Origin: Siminovitchia thermophila
Lineage (GTDB): Bacteria > Bacillota > Bacilli > Bacillales > Bacillaceae_C
NCBI RefSeq assembly: GCF_016909185.1
Contig: NZ_JAFBFH010000010.1
Span: forward strand, 1-64,000
Length of the DNA stretch: 64,000 nt
Direction of reading: 5' to 3'
Shown here: positions 18,057 to 26,711 of the stretch, piece after piece
Layout of the letters: each line of letters begins with the position of its first letter
Position numbering within the stretch: position 1 is the first letter of the stretch
Made by a program: the position numbers and the translations under genes
Notes under the pieces: model-generated
Told to the model about the DNA's origin: nothing
Database searches by the model: none
Seen by the model: only the letters and a program-made list of their open reading frames with translations

Positions 18057-19097
18057 ATGAAGAGAAGGAAATGGCTTTGGATTTTCGTCACCATCGTTAT
18101 CATTCTCACACTTGCCCTTATTGTCATCGGCTTGTTGTTTGGTAAAGATGAAAAAGAAAAACAAAATGGATTGTCGGGCGACTTTGATATTTCTAAACAA
18201 GGAACAATTGCTTATGTCCATTACTTACAGGGTAAACCAGAAATTCACTTGTACAATCCTGAACAGTCACTGAAAATGAAAGCATTAGAACTAGAAAATG
18301 ATCAAATTATTGTAGACCCCAGCTTTTCAAATGACGGTTCCACTCTGGTCTACATAGCTGCGAACAAAGATTCAGATGAAAAGTTGGCAAGCACCGTTTA
18401 TCAATATGATCTTGAAAAAAAGGAAGTAAAGGAGCTGTTTTCTGTCCAATCAGCTATTACTGAAATCGAATTTTCACCGACAGGAACATCATTGTTTTAT
18501 TTGCAAGCAGAAGTATTCAAGAACTATTCACCGATTGCAAGTAAACGTCCGCATGATTTTGACTTGCATGAGTACAGATTTGCGGATAAAAAACAAATGA
18601 AACATACAAACCTTAAGAAATACTCAATGGAATCCCTTACAATTGCACAAGATGGTAAGTCTGTATTTGTACAAATGCCGGATGATGAAGACGTAAATAC
18701 TGCTGAAGGCAGCTTTGAATCGTTCCAGCGGATCTTCCAGATTCCTCTAGACCAACCGACAAACTTAAAAGTTGTCAGCAACCCTGAACGAAAAAACGAT
18801 ATCTATGACTTTACAGTAGTTCCGAATAAAAACGAATTCATCTTTCAATCGGTTAGTAATCCGGACACAGGAGAAACCTTTCAATATGAGTTATACACAT
18901 ACAATGCAGAGACAAAAGAAGAAAAGCAACTAACCAATTTAAAAGAATATACTGAAGGACCTGAAATTGCTCCTGGGAACAAAATTTACTTTATGGTTGA
19001 TAAGCGTTTTGGTCAAAGAAATAGCGATTATCATCTTTATCAGATGAATTTGGATGGAACGAACATTACGGAGATTCCGCTTCCGAATGATAAATAG
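18057..19097 (+). CDS. Membrane-anchored TolB-like beta-propeller protein
   Basis: 346 residues from the ATG at 18057 (AAGGAGG upstream). One N-terminal membrane anchor (residues about 6-29) is followed by an extracellular domain with TolB/PD40-type repeats (DPSFSNDGSTLVYIA, ITEIEFSPTGTSLFYL, LTIAQDGKSVFVQ, FTVVPNKNEFIFQS). It is the third gene of the padR operon, 19 bases after the HAAS gene. Function unknown; binding at the cell surface is plausible. Confidence 0.78.
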   Translation: MKRRKWLWIFVTIVIILTLALIVIGLLFGKDEKEKQNGLSGDFDISKQGTIAYVHYLQGKPEIHLYNPEQSLKMKALELENDQIIVDPSFSNDGSTLVYIAANKDSDEKLASTVYQYDLEKKEVKELFSVQSAITEIEFSPTGTSLFYLQAEVFKNYSPIASKRPHDFDLHEYRFADKKQMKHTNLKKYSMESLTIAQDGKSVFVQMPDDEDVNTAEGSFESFQRIFQIPLDQPTNLKVVSNPERKNDIYDFTVVPNKNEFIFQSVSNPDTGETFQYELYTYNAETKEEKQLTNLKEYTEGPEIAPGNKIYFMVDKRFGQRNSDYHLYQMNLDGTNITEIPLPNDK

Positions 19098-19277
19098 AAT
19101 CCGGACTTGATGAATGGCTTTGCATAGTCAAATTCCGACTTCTGCCAAACCGCTCAGTATTATGGATAGTCCATTTAACTTTCCTGATTTAGCCTGATTA
19201 ATGAAAAGCTAACTTATTCGTTCAATAGTGCAAAAGGTAAAGATGAATAATGTAGCAAGGTTGGAGGAGAAAGTGCT

Positions 19278-19640
19278 ATGAAGACGAAGATTATTATTAT
19301 AGATGACGAGAAACCGATAGCTGATATATTGCAGTTCCGCTTCCAGAGGGAAGGGTTTTCTGTACAATGTGCTTATACGGGCCAAGAAGCGCTTAAACTT
19401 GTTGAGGATATGCGGCCGGATATCGTTCTGCTTGATGTCATGCTTCCAGATTGCGATGGGATGGAAGTGTGCTATGAGATTCGTAAAAAATACAAAATGC
19501 CTATTATTATGCTAACAGCCAGTAGTTCGGAAAAAGATAGAAAACGCAGTTTTGAACTTGGGGTGGATGATTATGTGGCGAAGCCCTTCTACACAAAAGA
19601 GCTGGTTGCTTTAGTAAAAGCAAGGCTGTCCAGCCTTTAA
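19278..19640 (+). pseudogene. Receiver-only response regulator, probably a truncated WalR/OmpR-type gene
   Basis: 120 residues forming a complete receiver domain: acidic DDE at 9-11, phosphoacceptor Asp in VLLDVMLP, Thr in MLTAS and Lys in AKPF. The sequence is very close to the receiver of WalR (YycF), and the reading frame stops where the linker to the winged-helix DNA-binding domain would begin (VKARLSSL then stop). No DNA-binding domain follows and no histidine kinase is nearby. It could be a functional single-domain receiver, but a truncated duplicate is more likely. RBS GGAGG is intact. Confidence 0.7.
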
Positions 19641-20097
19641 CCCTACATGAGTTTGTGGATTGAAATCGTCCGTTTGACAGGATTTTCGATCTCCCGCAAC
19701 GTTGCGTCGCACTCTATAATCCAAGGGAATAAGGCTGCTTAATCGCTTACCTTTCTATCTTAGGGGGAACATGTCACAATTGAGGCGCAGTTCACCGCCT
19801 TTCAAGGCCGCTCTTCGGCTTCCCGCACGGAACAGATATGATCACCAGGCTTGGTCACCGTTCTCCGGGTTTCCCCCGCTCGACAGGCGCGATATTTCCA
19901 TTCGGATGATTGCTTTTTAGTTTTCCTTCGCGGAAGAGGTGCGATACTGCCATGCGGGTCACCGGGCTTGTGAACGCTCTTCGGTTTCCCGCACGGGAGA
20001 GGTACGATATTTCCATTCGTTTTTCCTCACGGGACGGGTACGATTAAAAGGGGCTTATTTTTCAAACCCTTATCTAACGAAACATAGGGGGGATACA
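19641..20097. other. Gene-free stretch between receiver and MFS genes
   Basis: Contains the degenerate repeat described at 19809-20044 and otherwise nothing recognised. The base composition is visibly more GC-rich than its neighbours. The last 20 bases carry the RBS of the MFS gene. Confidence 0.5.
19809..20044. repeat. Degenerate GC-rich tandem repeat, about five units
   Basis: Units start near 19809, 19860, 19921, 19975 and 20020. The shared core is CTCTTCGG, TTTCCCGCACGGGAGAGG, TACGATATTTCCATTCG, with different truncations. Units 2 and 4 both end in GATATTTCCATTCG; units 1 and 4 both hold TTCCCGCACGG. Each core contains a short hairpin (CCCGcacGGG). No coding sense. Confidence 0.7.
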
Positions 20098-21306
20098 ATG
20101 TCTTTATATCAGTTAATCCGAGCGAATTCCAACTTTCGATTGACTTGGTTTGCCATGTTTGTTTCAAGACTTGGAGACGGATTGTATTCGGTGGCCATAA
20201 TCTGGATGACATATCAGGTAGATAGATCGGCATTGTCGCTGGGGATTGTGCTAGGAGCCTTTACTTTTTCAACTTTCGTGTTTGGAATCTTTGCTGGTGT
20301 TGTAGCGGATCGAATGAACCGCAGAACCCTTATCATAAGCTCTAGTGTGCTATGTGGAGTCACTGTGCTGGTTATCCCTCTGACCTTTTATTTTGGGATG
20401 CTCCATTTACCTTTGTTGGTCTTTTTCTCTTTTGTTTTCGGGGCTTTGACCCAGTTCTTTGAACCCGTGGTTAGAGCATCCGTGTCGAATCTCGTGTCCA
20501 AAACAGAACTTACCCAAGGAAATGCGGCATTAGGAACTACAGAGAGTATAGGATATTTGGTTGGACCTACTCTAGGTGGCATCCTGATTACGTTTTTTAA
20601 TGTGGAGATGGTTCTTGTTTTAAATGGAATATCGTTTCTACTAGCCGCGTTATTGATCTCAAAAGTGAACGTTCCATTAAATAATATGCCCGAAGCCATA
20701 TCCCCGACGAAATGGACTCATGACTTAAAAGAAGGATTGCAATTTATTAAAGAAAATCAATTTGTTATACGTCTATTTCAAATATCCATCTTATCCACCA
20801 TTGCGTATTCACCTTTTTTTGTCAATCTTCCTATTTTCCTTGATGAAGGATTAACGTTATCCTCAAAAGAACAAGCTACCTTTCTAGGAATCCTTTATTC
20901 AATTTTGTCGTTAGGCCAACTCATAGGGTTTTGGCTTATTGGATATGTACCAGATCGCATCCGAGTGAATTTAACCATCGGATATCTCTTACAAGCAATT
21001 GGTTTTGGATTGCTTTTCGTTTTAAGTCATCCAGTAGCGATTATGCTTTCAGTAACGGTGGCCGGTATCTCCTTTGGTTTGGTGAGTGCCCCCTTTTACA
21101 GTGCGATTCAACGCGAGGTCCCGGGACGTTTGCACGGAAGAGTATTCGGGGTGCAATCTACATTCAATGGGCTTCTATTACCAGCAGGACGAACCATAAC
21201 CGGGGGCGCTCTAGAATTTGTTAACGCTCGATCGATATTTCTTTTTATGGGAGTCTTGTATTTTGTAAATGCTTTCCTTGCAAATCTACTATCAAAAGAG
21301 AAATGA
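20098..21306 (+). CDS. MFS transporter (drug or siderophore efflux type)
   Basis: 402 residues with 12 hydrophobic segments and the first-loop motif VADRMNRRTLII typical of MFS antiporters; it resembles the MFS_3/enterobactin-exporter-like group. ATG at 20098 is chosen because GGGGGG lies just upstream; the longer frame runs into repeat DNA. It stands alone between a repeat region and relic DNA. Substrate unknown; multidrug efflux is likely. Confidence 0.85.
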   Translation: MSLYQLIRANSNFRLTWFAMFVSRLGDGLYSVAIIWMTYQVDRSALSLGIVLGAFTFSTFVFGIFAGVVADRMNRRTLIISSSVLCGVTVLVIPLTFYFGMLHLPLLVFFSFVFGALTQFFEPVVRASVSNLVSKTELTQGNAALGTTESIGYLVGPTLGGILITFFNVEMVLVLNGISFLLAALLISKVNVPLNNMPEAISPTKWTHDLKEGLQFIKENQFVIRLFQISILSTIAYSPFFVNLPIFLDEGLTLSSKEQATFLGILYSILSLGQLIGFWLIGYVPDRIRVNLTIGYLLQAIGFGLLFVLSHPVAIMLSVTVAGISFGLVSAPFYSAIQREVPGRLHGRVFGVQSTFNGLLLPAGRTITGGALEFVNARSIFLFMGVLYFVNAFLANLLSKEK

Positions 21307-21843
21307 AGCGGCATATACAAAAATATGCAAGAATGATGACTCTTCGGCTTCACCAGCCCGTTTTTGTTAAAAATAATCTGGAATATTCTTGCGCTGAAGA
21401 GAAGATATTTACAATAAAAATGATTGAGTACATGCATATCGGCATGACGAGCATGGAATAAAAATAAGGGAGAATCAACTCCCTTTGTACTGACCGGGTG
21501 CAAGCGTAGGGAGGTTTTAAATGTAATAGTTACCATCTTAATGATCCAGGACCGATTGGCGCACTCACTTTAAGAAAGACTTTAGTTGCCATTTCTATAA
21601 AGAATTGCTCTGCTGCTATGGATTTTGATCCATTCTTCTCTATCCTTCACATTGCGTTGTAAAATAGGATATTTTCTTAATACCTGCTTTCATTGTCTGC
21701 TGAGGGAGAAGCACATGTTGGCTGGTTATAGTTCTATCCACTTTGTTTCTCAAGCCGCAAAACGCTCCCCTGATCCGCTAACACCTTTTTCCAATAGTAT
21801 CAAGATTGAAAGAAATACTTTCGTTCATTCGATAGCCAAGCAT
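21307..21843. other. Gene-free stretch downstream of the MFS gene
   Basis: No gene is recognised apart from the HAAS-gene fragment at 21681-21745. Short frames on both strands have no RBS. The segment separates plus-strand efflux genes from the minus-strand imino acid genes. Confidence 0.5.
21681..21745 (+). pseudogene. Fragment of a second HAAS-type membrane protein gene
   Basis: About 55 bases match the gene at 17177-18037 (around 17462-17516): tacctgctttcattgtctg, then gcacatgttggctggtta with only scattered changes. The match stops abruptly on both sides, so this is the remnant of a duplicated or recombined copy, not a gene. Confidence 0.75.
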
Positions 21844-22833
21844 TTACATGGGCACTTCTGTCCCATATCCTAGTTTCACGGCTTTTTTATAGGCGGCAGC
21901 GGCAACGGCGAGATCAAAATAAGCAGTCCCGACAGATTTGAAAAAGGTGATTTCTTCTTCTTTCTCTCTTCCTGTAATCTGGCCTGCAGCAAGTTGATCG
22001 AGTTCACCATGCAGCAACGAAAAATCCCATTTGCCTTCCTTTTCAGGGATGAGAAAATCACCCGCCTCTTCTTTTGCCCCAGCGATCGTATCGACGATAA
22101 TTTTACTGCATCTTTGCAAGGTGACTTCATCTACTTCCTGCATATGCGGAAGGTAAGAACCCACACCGTTAATATGCGTGCCCGGCCGCAATGCGTCTCC
22201 GGAAAAAACAGGCGTTTCAGCGCGTGTGCTGCAAATGACAATATCCGCCTTTTCAACTGCCGCATTCGCTTCGCCCGCGATTCTTACTTCTCCAGTGTAA
22301 TTTGGCGAAAGCTTGGAAATACGTTTGGCAAATTGCTCTGCCCGTTCTGTCGTACGATTAAAAAGCCATATTTGTTCAATTGGGCGAACTTCCAAGACAG
22401 CCTGCAACTGTTCTTCCGCCATGCGCCCGCATCCGATCACCGCAACAACCCGGGCATTTTCTCTCGCCAGCTTTTTCGTGGCTACACCGCTTGCCGCCCC
22501 CGTCCGGAGTCGTGTTAAATACGATGCTTCCAAACAGGCGACATGATCCCCTTCATTTGTATCACTGAGCAAAATGACACCTTGTGTCGTATTTTTTCCC
22601 ACCGAAGGATTATCCGGAAAAATCGTGACCACTTTTACAGCGGAGATCCCAATTGGTTCAACCGCACTCGGCATTATTAAAGTAGACGCATTCTTTTCGG
22701 GATATTGAATCACCGTCCGGACCGGATTTTCCACTGCGCCTTTGACATGTAATTGAAGCGCATGTTCAATATCCGCAATCGCCTCCTTCATTGTATAAAC
22801 GGACCGAATCTCTTTTTCTGATAAAACCAACAT
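21844..22833 (-). CDS. Ornithine cyclodeaminase/mu-crystallin family protein (candidate delta1-pyrroline-2-carboxylate reductase)
   Basis: 329 residues, full length. The nucleotide-binding motif [15 protein letters not shown] lies near residue 130, with [17 protein letters not shown] before it, as in the OCD/mu-crystallin family. Members act as ornithine cyclodeaminases, alanine dehydrogenases or imine reductases. Next to a proline racemase family enzyme, a ketimine (delta1-pyrroline-2-carboxylate) reductase is the best guess, converting the dehydration product of hydroxyproline or the D-proline oxidation product to L-proline. AGAGGAG precedes the ATG. Confidence 0.8.
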   Translation of the reverse strand: MLVLSEKEIRSVYTMKEAIADIEHALQLHVKGAVENPVRTVIQYPEKNASTLIMPSAVEPIGISAVKVVTIFPDNPSVGKNTTQGVILLSDTNEGDHVACLEASYLTRLRTGAASGVATKKLARENARVVAVIGCGRMAEEQLQAVLEVRPIEQIWLFNRTTERAEQFAKRISKLSPNYTGEVRIAGEANAAVEKADIVICSTRAETPVFSGDALRPGTHINGVGSYLPHMQEVDEVTLQRCSKIIVDTIAGAKEEAGDFLIPEKEGKWDFSLLHGELDQLAAGQITGREKEEEITFFKSVGTAYFDLAVAAAAYKKAVKLGYGTEVPM

Positions 22834-23025
22834 GATAAAACTCCTCTCTTGTTCAAAATCGCGTGAGCGACTCTTTCAATGGTAACACGTTGCGGTGACC
22901 ATTCAGCCATTAAGGATAACTCCTGCACTTAACAATGGACCAACAAGCGGAAAAGCGGGCCATTTATTGATAGCCGATTCCCCATCATGCGACCATGACA
23001 GTTTATCCCTCTATTGCGAAGTTCA

Positions 23026-24036
23026 CTATTTTTCCTCCAATAAAAATCCTTTCGGCAAATTGTCATGAGGATCCACAACAAACTGATGAAAACCAGTGAT
23101 AAAGGCGTTGCCGGTCACTTTCGGGACAATTGCTTCATACGGCCCAACCTTTGTCAAGGAAAGTATTTCGCCGGTAAAGTGTCCATTCGTAATACTTTCA
23201 TGGACAAAACTGCCACGCTCTCCCAATTTTCCATGAGCATGCAATGTGGCAAGCCGGGCACATGTGCCGGTTCCGCAAGGAGAACGATCCACTTGTTCAT
23301 CGGCAAAGATGGTTACGTTCCGCAAATCGGCTTCCCCACTTACAGGTTCATCCGAAAAAATGACGCCATAAATCCCATGCAAACCTTTTTCAATTGGGTG
23401 GACAACGTTGATTTTCTCCTCTATAAAGCGTTTTATTTTTGTCCCCCACTTTTGGATTGCCGGCAAATCTTTTTTATTTACTTTTAATCCGAGATCACCG
23501 CTATTGACTACAACGTAAAATGCCCCGCCGAAAGCGATATCCACGTGAAACTCATGTCCACCCAGTTGTACGGAGACATCTTTTTCCAATACAAAAGAAG
23601 GAACATTCTCAAAAGAAACCGCTTCTACGCGATCGTCAGTGGATTTTACGTACGCAACAATCTCCCCTGCGGGGCTGTCGATGATGAACTTCTGATTTTC
23701 TTCTGTCACTTTCAACCTTCCCGTTTCAATACCCATTGTCATGACCGCGACGATTCCGTGGCCGCACATCGTGCTCCAGCCTTCGTTGTGCATAAACAAT
23801 ACGCCAAAATCGGCGTGAGGACTGGCGGGTGGTGTCATGATGCATCCGTACATCCCATGATGGCCCCTTGGTTCGAACATGAGAACTTGCCGAATGTCAT
23901 CCAAATATTCCATGCAATAAGCGCGTCTTTCCAATTGAGTTCTTCCTTTTATTTCAGGAAATCCATCGGTGATGATTCTAAGCGGCTCTCCAGATACATG
24001 AACATCAATGGTTGAATACAGTTGATTCATCATCAT
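23026..24036 (-). CDS. Proline racemase / 4-hydroxyproline 2-epimerase family, catalytically complete
   Basis: About 336 residues from the first of three ATG codons. Both catalytic cysteines are seen: MCGHG near residue 90 and DRSPCGTGT near residue 240, so it is of the Cys/Cys type (racemase or 4-hydroxyproline epimerase), not the Cys/Thr trans-3-hydroxyproline dehydratase. Five extra N-terminal codons are open, but the GGAG lies within them. It is divergent from the XRE-cupin gene, with a repressor-like palindrome at its promoter. The OCD gene follows after 192 bases and may be cotranscribed. Confidence 0.88.
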   Translation of the reverse strand: MMMNQLYSTIDVHVSGEPLRIITDGFPEIKGRTQLERRAYCMEYLDDIRQVLMFEPRGHHGMYGCIMTPPASPHADFGVLFMHNEGWSTMCGHGIVAVMTMGIETGRLKVTEENQKFIIDSPAGEIVAYVKSTDDRVEAVSFENVPSFVLEKDVSVQLGGHEFHVDIAFGGAFYVVVNSGDLGLKVNKKDLPAIQKWGTKIKRFIEEKINVVHPIEKGLHGIYGVIFSDEPVSGEADLRNVTIFADEQVDRSPCGTGTCARLATLHAHGKLGERGSFVHESITNGHFTGEILSLTKVGPYEAIVPKVTGNAFITGFHQFVVDPHDNLPKGFLLEEK

Positions 24037-24083
24037 TTGACAGCACTCCATCCTTTGGTAAAAATCAAAGTAAAACGCTAAAG

Positions 24084-24106
24084 AAATTGAAGTACCACTT
24101 CAATTT
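24084..24106 (-). promoter_or_regulatory. Perfect palindromic operator in front of the racemase gene
   Basis: Arms AAATTGAAGT and ACTTCAATTT around ACC. It begins 8 bases downstream of the -10 of the racemase promoter and so would cover the transcription start. The half-site recurs at 7146-7168. The neighbouring XRE-cupin protein is the natural candidate to bind it. Confidence 0.75.
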
Positions 24107-24113
24107 ATCCATA

Positions 24114-24142
24114 ATACTATAGCAGTTGAAAAAATCTGTCAA
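24114..24142 (-). promoter_or_regulatory. Sigma-A promoter of the racemase gene
   Basis: TTGACA (24142-24137), 17-base spacer, TAGTAT (24119-24114), reading toward the racemase gene. A TATAAT at 24189-24194 on the plus strand may serve the divergent regulator. Confidence 0.7.
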
Positions 24143-24223
24143 CATACTCTTTATACTTTTCTGATAAATTTGCGTTGATAAAATGTTTTATAATAGATAA
24201 AAAGTGAAAAATGAGGGAATCAG

Positions 24224-24763
24224 ATGAATGTGTCAATCGGACAAAAGATGAAAATGTTGCGGAAGAAAAGAAAGCTTACTTTAAAGGAAATCGCAGATCA
24301 AACAGGATTGTCCATCAGCTTTTTATCACAAGTGGAAAGAATGAAATCATCGTTGACACTCGAGTCGTTGAAAAAAATATCGGATGTGCTTGAAGTCAAC
24401 CCAAGTTACTTTTTCTCCGATGATGAAACGGCTGAACAGCCCACAGTCATTCGGGCAGGCGATGTACATGCGGATGAAACGGGGAGCCAGTTTGTCTACA
24501 AAAACTTGGCCGGGCAATATAAAGGATTGGGGTTCATCCCTTTACTCGTTTTATTAAACCCAGGCGAAAACAAAGGGAGTCAGTTTACCCATGCGGGAAA
24601 AGAATTCCTGTTTGTGCTTGAAGGCATGTTAACGGTGCAAGCGGGCGAGCAAGAATATCATTTGCATCCCCGCGATTCCATTATTATTGATTCCAGCCAG
24701 CCGCACTACTGGCTAAATGTAACAGAAAAGCCGGTTTCATTTTTATGTATTTCTACCGAGTAA
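24224..24763 (+). CDS. XRE-cupin transcriptional regulator
   Basis: 179 residues: N-terminal HTH_3 (about residues 6-62, KMLRKKRKLTLKEIADQTGLSISFLSQVER) and a C-terminal cupin_2 domain (about 100-175, FTHAGKEFLFVLEGMLTVQAGEQEYHLHPRDSI). Such proteins sense a small ligand through the cupin and often repress catabolic genes for amino acids or aldehydes. It is divergent from the racemase gene, with the perfect palindrome between them. RBS GAGGG precedes the ATG. A similar regulator at 41077-41622 controls the other hydantoinase operon. Confidence 0.9.
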   Translation: MNVSIGQKMKMLRKKRKLTLKEIADQTGLSISFLSQVERMKSSLTLESLKKISDVLEVNPSYFFSDDETAEQPTVIRAGDVHADETGSQFVYKNLAGQYKGLGFIPLLVLLNPGENKGSQFTHAGKEFLFVLEGMLTVQAGEQEYHLHPRDSIIIDSSQPHYWLNVTEKPVSFLCISTE

Positions 24764-25030
24764 TTCAAAAGTCCCTTACTTTCAAATAACCCGATTACAA
24801 TCCCTTGTAAGTAACCAACAATAGAAGCAGGCTTTTCTCGTTTCTTTACAACAATGCTAAAAACGATAAAGCAATTTATAATTGAATTAGGCGCTACATT
24901 CACTAAACTTGCAAGATGCCGTCATGTAAAACCATGTTACAGCCTTGCTGGACCTATTGGCAGGAAATGATTGCGCTTTCTATCGTTTTTTATTCCCAAG
25001 AAAATTGCTATAAAAGGAGAGTTGAGGCTA

Positions 25031-26053
25031 ATGGGACTAACGAGGGATTTTTTTATAACGCTTTCTCAAAACCAGGCATTAAATAGTGCTGCGAAACGTT
25101 GGGGTTTAAAACTGGGAGCCCAGTCTGTTGTTGCCGGAACAAATATAGAAGAAATGATCGCCAGTGTAAAAAAACTGAACGCACAAGGTATTTCTGCAAC
25201 CGTTGACAATCTGGGAGAATTTGTTTATGAACGTGAAGAAGCTTTAAAAGCAAAAGAAGAAATTTTGGCAGTCATCCAGGCGATTCACGATCATCAGGTG
25301 GATGCTCATATTTCGTTAAAGCCCACTCAATTGGGACTGGATATCAGTTACAATTTTTGTCTTGAAAATTTAAGAGAGATTATCGAAAAAGCAAATCAAT
25401 ATGGTATTTTTGTCAATTTCGACACGGAAGATTATGGTCACTTACAACCCACGTTTGATTTGATTGACGAACTATCTGCTGATTACAACAATATAGGCAC
25501 TGTCATTCAAGCTTATTTTTACCATTCCATGGAAAATATTAAGAAATATAAAGATTTTCGCTTAAGAATTGTCAAAGGGGCCTATAAAGAGCCTGAACAT
25601 CTTGCTTATCAAGATAAAAAGGATATTGATGAAAACTACATCAAATTAATTGAGTATCATTTACTCAACGGTAAATTTACGTCCATTGCCACCCATGACC
25701 ACCATATTATTAATCATGTAAAACAGTTTGTGAAGCAACATAACATCCCGAAAGATAAGTTTGAATTTCAAATGTTATATGGATTTAGGAAGGATCTGCA
25801 GCTTCAGTTAGTGAAGGAAGGATTTCATTTTTGCACCTACGTCCCGTTCGGCAATGATTGGTTTGGCTATTTCATGCGCCGCTTGGCCGAGCGCCCACAA
25901 AATCTTTCGTTAATTGCCAAACAAATATTCAACAAGAAAACGAACACCGCGATTGGAGTAGGAGCTTTGGCTTTGATTTTAATGAGGGCAAATAAAAAGA
26001 GAAAAAAGCATACCGCTAAACAACGGAAATGCTCCGGGAATTACAAAAAATAG
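25031..26053 (+). CDS. putB: Proline dehydrogenase
   Basis: 340 residues, monofunctional PRODH of the Bacillus type. Conserved blocks include SATVDNLGE, SLKPTQLG, FVNFDTEDYG, RIVKGAYKE, ATHDH and FEFQMLYG...YVPFG..W..Y..RRL.ERP, which line the FAD/proline site. The ATG at 25031 is chosen because of AAAAGGAG upstream. The C-terminus ends with a short hydrophobic stretch and a basic tail, suggesting membrane association. It oxidises proline to P5C; no P5C dehydrogenase gene of the RocA/PutC type is recognised nearby. Confidence 0.92.
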   Translation: MGLTRDFFITLSQNQALNSAAKRWGLKLGAQSVVAGTNIEEMIASVKKLNAQGISATVDNLGEFVYEREEALKAKEEILAVIQAIHDHQVDAHISLKPTQLGLDISYNFCLENLREIIEKANQYGIFVNFDTEDYGHLQPTFDLIDELSADYNNIGTVIQAYFYHSMENIKKYKDFRLRIVKGAYKEPEHLAYQDKKDIDENYIKLIEYHLLNGKFTSIATHDHHIINHVKQFVKQHNIPKDKFEFQMLYGFRKDLQLQLVKEGFHFCTYVPFGNDWFGYFMRRLAERPQNLSLIAKQIFNKKTNTAIGVGALALILMRANKKRKKHTAKQRKCSGNYKK

Positions 26054-26070
26054 AACATTGGAATATCAAA

Positions 26071-26102
26071 CAGGTGGGAGAACAAAACGTTTTCTCCACC
26101 TG
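26071..26102 (+). terminator. Possible terminator after putB
   Basis: CAGGTGGGAGAA pairs with TTCTCCACCTG with one bulged base. It lies about 20 bases after the stop codon, but the T-run is poor. Confidence 0.5.
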
Positions 26103-26277
26103 AATTTGTATAAAAGATCAATTTTCTTTTGGCTAGTGGCGCCCTTTTGTGAACCTGTACTGAATGTAAAGCGCCGAGAGAGCCACTTGTGAGCGAAGTA
26201 CTGAATCAGATCCTTTGGGAAATTCCATATGATAACCGCTGTAGAAGATCCCATATATATGGAAACAAAGGAAATTC

Positions 26278-26394
26278 AGTGGGAGAAAACGGCACCTACA
26301 TGCCCGATTCGTTCAACGAACATTCAGTAGGAAATGGAAGAAAACGCCTACTGAATGAAGTGTCACTTTATGGTTCGTTTTTTCATCAGCTGAT
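26278..26394. repeat. Interspersed hairpin repeat, copy 2
   Basis: Gap-free match to 161-277 at about 90 percent. Here the long hairpin has perfect arms CATTCAGTAGG and CCTACTGAATG, and GGCA/TGCC forms the small hairpin before TTCAAC. Several differences between the copies preserve pairing, which suggests the fold is under selection. Confidence 0.75.
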
Positions 26395-26399
26395 TTAGT

Positions 26400-26710
26400 T
26401 GTGTCCCACCCCCAATTGCAGGGTGGAGCCAACCCTTTTACTAGGAGAGCAAAAGTTCTCATATCTACCACCAAATAGGTTTCTTTGTCATGGGAAGGGC
26501 GAACTTCTCCATACCGATTGATCCAACATGATGCAATCCCAAGCTCGGAGACAGGAATAATATCGTATTTAAAACCAAAACCCGCACGTAGAATCTCTGA
26601 TTGATCAAGCCCTAATGTTTCAAGTGCTAAATAAATCGCGAAGCCAAGGCAATTCTTTTAAATGTGCAAAGCTTCGTTCCGCGTTTTCTTTAAAAGCATT
26701 TACGTAGCCA
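26400..26710 (-). pseudogene. Decayed gene of unknown family
   Basis: On the minus strand the first frame reads HYLDGYVNAFKENAERSFAH, then LKELPWLRDLF, and stops. A shifted frame continues ALETLGLDQSEILRAGFGF, KYDIIPVSELGIASCWINRY and GEVRPSHDKETYLVVDMRTF. The two pieces look like one globular protein broken by a frameshift, with no usable start. I do not recognise the family. Confidence 0.6.
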
Positions 26711-26711
26711 T

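Larger units (their letters stand above)
26054..26399. other. Gene-free stretch with hairpins
   Basis: Contains the putB terminator-like hairpin and copy 2 of the hairpin repeat. No gene is seen. Confidence 0.5.

Noticed and set aside
19809-20044. CRISPR array
   Set aside because: Units vary in length and sequence, there are no unique spacers of constant size, and no cas genes are present.
23026-24036. trans-3-hydroxy-L-proline dehydratase
   Set aside because: That enzyme has Thr in place of the second Cys; this protein has SPCGTGT, so racemase/epimerase is favoured.
24706-24903. A 65-residue minus-strand protein overlapping the XRE-cupin gene end
   Set aside because: It overlaps a certain gene, lacks an RBS, and its C-terminal half is antisense to the cupin domain.
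24956-24976. Sigma-54-like promoter in front of putB
   Set aside because: TGGCAG and TTGC are present, but GG and GC are 12 bases apart rather than the required 10.
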